Assembly (NCBI GenBank): GCA_024279425.1
Contig: JAJRRO010000031.1
Coordinates: 1-64,000 of the forward strand
Source: Bacteroidota bacterium
GTDB taxonomy: Bacteria > Bacteroidota > Bacteroidia > Flavobacteriales > Flavobacteriaceae
Direction of reading: 5' to 3'
DNA: 64,000 nt
The number at the start of each line of letters is the position of its first letter. The stretch's first letter is position 1. The notes beneath the pieces were generated by a model that saw only the letters and a program-made list of their open reading frames with translations, made no database searches and was not told the DNA's origin. A program made the position numbers and the translations under genes. Shown here piece by piece: positions 61,849 through 64,000 of the stretch.

Positions 61849-62622
61849 ATGGGAAAATATTTTGTTTTTTTATTGATTATATGTGGCTTCGCAGGGTTTT
61901 CACAAGAGACCGACCAAGAAACGCTGAGTTTTAGTGCTGTTGTTGTAAATGCTCAGACACAGCGACCTATGGAAAGTGTGCATATTGTAAACCTTAATAA
62001 AGTACACGGTACCATTACGAATAAAAAAGGGGAGTTTGCGATACATGCATCGGTCAACGATACTTTGTATTTTTCATTCCTTGGATTTAAGTCCCAAAAA
62101 ATAAGAGTCACCAATGACATGTTCAAGTTCAAGGAAACTCAAATTGCGCTTACAGAACTCGCATATGCTCTTGAAGAAGTAATCGTAAGGCCTTTTCAGC
62201 TAACTGGCTATCTTGAGATTGATGTAAAAAATTTACCCATTAACACGGCTTATCGATACAGTATATCAGGGCTTAGTGTAGGTTATGAAGCCGGTCGCAA
62301 AAATCCTAGTGCCGTCACTAAAGTACTGGGCGCAATATTAAATCCCGCGGATCTATTACGTAATCTCTTTGGTAAAAAACCCAATCAAATGAGAAAATTA
62401 AGAATGGTAAAGGAAGATGATGCTATTCGTGACCTTCTTGCCTCCAAGTTTGATCGTGAAACGCTTACTGAATTGCTTCAAATAGAAAAGGTAGATATTG
62501 AGGACATTCTTAATAACTGCAGTTATTCAAAATCATTTATTACCACAGCTAACGATCTTCAGATTTTAGATGCAATCAGCAGTTGTTATGAAGAATTCAA
62601 GGTATTGAATAGAAGAAGATAA
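61849..62622 (+). CDS. exported protein with carboxypeptidase-like regulatory domain
   Basis: 257 residues. A signal peptide (YFVFLLIICGFAGFSQ) precedes a CarboxypepD-regulatory-like domain (FSAVVVNAQTQRPMESVHIVN, GTITNKKGEFAIHASVNDTLYFSFLGFKSQKI ... LEEVIVRP), the same fold found in front of TonB receptors, here without a barrel. The C-terminal half is helical and basic (NPADLLRNLFGKKPNQMRKLRMVKEDD). Periplasmic or outer-membrane location expected, function unknown. An ATG at 61822 is upstream but 61849 gives the clean signal peptide. Confidence 0.85.
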   Translation: MGKYFVFLLIICGFAGFSQETDQETLSFSAVVVNAQTQRPMESVHIVNLNKVHGTITNKKGEFAIHASVNDTLYFSFLGFKSQKIRVTNDMFKFKETQIALTELAYALEEVIVRPFQLTGYLEIDVKNLPINTAYRYSISGLSVGYEAGRKNPSAVTKVLGAILNPADLLRNLFGKKPNQMRKLRMVKEDDAIRDLLASKFDRETLTELLQIEKVDIEDILNNCSYSKSFITTANDLQILDAISSCYEEFKVLNRRR

Positions 62623-62666
62623 ATTTTCAATTTCCCATTTCATTTTATAGCTTTAAACCAAAATAG

Positions 62667-64000
62667 ATGAAAATGCATAAACTGTTGCCCTTAGTTTTTA
62701 TTCTTACCCTTTTTAGTGGTTGCAAAGAAGAAAAAAAAGAAACAGTTAGCCAATCTGTCACTCTTTCTTCTAAAAACAGTACGAAATCAGAACCAAATAG
62801 GCCTTTCGTATGGGAAGGTGCCAATATCTATTTTTTGTTGACCGATCGTTTTAACAACGGAAATAAAGCCAACGACTTAAATTTTGAAAGAACTAATGAA
62901 ACTGGTGTGCTTAGAGGTTTTATGGGAGGTGATTTGGAAGGAATTACCCAAAAAATCCAAGAAGGTTACTTCAACAAGTTGGGGGTAAGTGCAATTTGGT
63001 TCACTCCGGTGGTTGAACAAGTACACGGGGACACAGATGAGTTGACAGGAAATACATATGGGTATCATGGTTATTGGACAAAAGATTGGACAGCCCTAGA
63101 TCCTAATTTCGGGACCAAAAAAGATCTGGAGATATTGGTGAAAACCGCCCATAAAAATGGAATTCGTGTGTTAATGGACGTTGTACTCAATCATACTGGT
63201 CCAGTAACGGATATAGATTCCGTTTGGCCGAGTGAATGGGTACGTACTTCGCCCACTTGTGAATTTACAACATACCAAAATACAACAGCCTGTACTTTAG
63301 TGGATAACTTACCCGACATCATTACAGAATCAGAGGAACCTGTAGAATTGCCTGATGCCCTTTTGGCTAAATGGAAAGAAGAAGGTAGATTGAGCAATGA
63401 GTTAGATGAACTTCAGCTATTTTTTGAACGTACTGACTATCCAAGGGCTCCCAGATTCTATATAATAAAATGGTTGACTGACTATGTGAACGATTTAGGT
63501 ATCGATGGCTTTAGGGTAGATACTGTAAAACATGTCAATGAAAATGCCTGGGCAGAGCTCTATAAAGAAGCTTCTACAGCATTTGATACCTGGAAAAAAA
63601 AACATCCTAATGATGTTTTAGATGATAATTCCTTTTATATGGTTGGTGAAGTTTATAACTATGGGGCGTCAGGTGGCAGGGAATTTGATTTCGGTGACAA
63701 AAAGGTAGATTTTTTTAACTATGGCTTTAAGGGATTGATCAATTTTGAACTAAAGAAAGATGCAGATTGGGATTATGAATCCATATTCAAAAAATATAGT
63801 AAACTGCTGTATAACCAACTTAAGGGTAAAAGCGTTGTCAATTATCTCACCTCTCACGACGACGGGGACCCTTATGATAAAGAAAGGAAAAAGCCCATAA
63901 GGTCTGCTAATGTTTTGTTACTTACTCCAGGAGCGTCTCAAATCTATTATGGCGATGAGTCTTCAAGAAATTTGACCATTGAAGGCACCCAAGGTGACGC
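62667..64000 (+). CDS. GH13 alpha-amylase family lipoprotein (runs off the right edge)
   Basis: 444 codons, open at base 64000. A lipoprotein signal ends LFSGCKEE (Cys19), so it is probably displayed on a membrane surface. The (beta/alpha)8 barrel motifs of GH13 are present: MDVVLNHTGP (region I), GFRVDTVKH with the nucleophile Asp285 (region II), MVGEVYN with the acid-base Glu328 (region III) and LTSHDDGD with His397-Asp398 (region IV). It should cleave alpha-1,4 glucans such as starch or maltodextrin. It lies 44 bases after the preceding gene. No SusC/SusD genes are visible in the window, but the right side is cut off. Confidence 0.93.
   Translation, partial: MKMHKLLPLVFILTLFSGCKEEKKETVSQSVTLSSKNSTKSEPNRPFVWEGANIYFLLTDRFNNGNKANDLNFERTNETGVLRGFMGGDLEGITQKIQEGYFNKLGVSAIWFTPVVEQVHGDTDELTGNTYGYHGYWTKDWTALDPNFGTKKDLEILVKTAHKNGIRVLMDVVLNHTGPVTDIDSVWPSEWVRTSPTCEFTTYQNTTACTLVDNLPDIITESEEPVELPDALLAKWKEEGRLSNELDELQLFFERTDYPRAPRFYIIKWLTDYVNDLGIDGFRVDTVKHVNENAWAELYKEASTAFDTWKKKHPNDVLDDNSFYMVGEVYNYGASGGREFDFGDKKVDFFNYGFKGLINFELKKDADWDYESIFKKYSKLLYNQLKGKSVVNYLTSHDDGDPYDKERKKPIRSANVLLLTPGASQIYYGDESSRNLTIEGTQGD

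Overview
The window is AT-rich, densely coded chromosomal DNA from a member of the Bacteroidota, almost certainly Flavobacteriaceae. The support comes from several independent signs: flavobacterial protein families (PorD/DUF4835, DUF6095, DUF4294, DUF4249, DUF6913-like, monomeric NADP-isocitrate dehydrogenase, a long-form GAPDH), a TonB-dependent receptor with a carboxypeptidase-like N-terminal domain, lipoproteins with typical lipoboxes, and promoters of the Bacteroidota type (TTTG, 19 bases, TAnnTTTG). I saw no tRNA, rRNA, CRISPR array or prophage. Genus cannot be fixed from sequence alone.

Layout. 1-1216: the start of an IS1595-type transposase running off the left edge, then a family 2 glycosyltransferase. 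1329-8760 (minus strand): a conserved housekeeping and envelope cluster, read DUF6913-like, dapA, bamD, rpoZ, coaBC, porD, recN, fabI. 8829-10506 (plus): a 5'-nucleotidase split over two genes in reversed domain order. 10503-16097 (minus): a hypothetical gene, a CPA1 Na+/H+ antiporter, a decayed intergenic zone, ligA, a tiny ORF, prmC and a GNAT gene. 16149-19263 (plus): ribD, a HAD hydrolase, an EamA transporter and a YigZ protein. 19269-25673: a thioesterase, the dnaA group (dnaA, low-molecular-weight phosphatase, RsmI-like methylase), then minus-strand lytic transglycosylase-like, mltG, GNAT and dapF genes. 25817-30900 (plus): an HtrA protease, long GAPDH, a coiled-coil membrane protein often misnamed as a tRNA methyltransferase, a GNAT remnant, trmD and rplS. 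30901-31598 holds no gene but contains a well-delimited candidate structured RNA. 31599-37127: isocitrate dehydrogenase, then a TonB receptor and its DUF4249 lipoprotein. 37153-45144: glycerate kinase, small conserved proteins, an M42 peptidase, a NUDIX hydrolase, hisS, the rpsF-rpsR-rplI operon and an orphan LytTR regulator. 45146-52371: priA, DUF2147, YihY, nadC, rlmH and a SerB-SerA fusion. 52544-58421 is the most accessory part: a NUDIX-fold regulator with two palindromic operators, GH3 and GH5-like glycosidases, a SatD-like/DUF3307 pair with repeated upstream boxes, and a methyltransferase gene broken by one in-frame stop. 58591-64000: rdgB, a DUF4337-like protein, a DEAD-box helicase with a long leader, a carboxypeptidase-regulatory-domain protein and a truncated GH13 alpha-amylase lipoprotein.

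How it works together. Most genes are core: replication (dnaA, ligA, priA, recN), translation (rplS, rplI, rpsF, rpsR, hisS, trmD, prmC, rlmH), cell-wall and lysine precursors (dapA, dapF, mltG), cofactors (ribD, coaBC, nadC) and outer-membrane or type IX secretion assembly (bamD, porD). The candidates I rate most worth a second look are the structured RNA at about 31040-31456, the SatD-like/DUF3307 module whose regulator carries a GGDEF-like residue pattern, and the catalytically degenerate NUDIX regulator with its operators next to the GH3 gene. About a dozen starts are preceded within 5-30 bases by the TAnnTTTG promoter element, and this settled several start codons.
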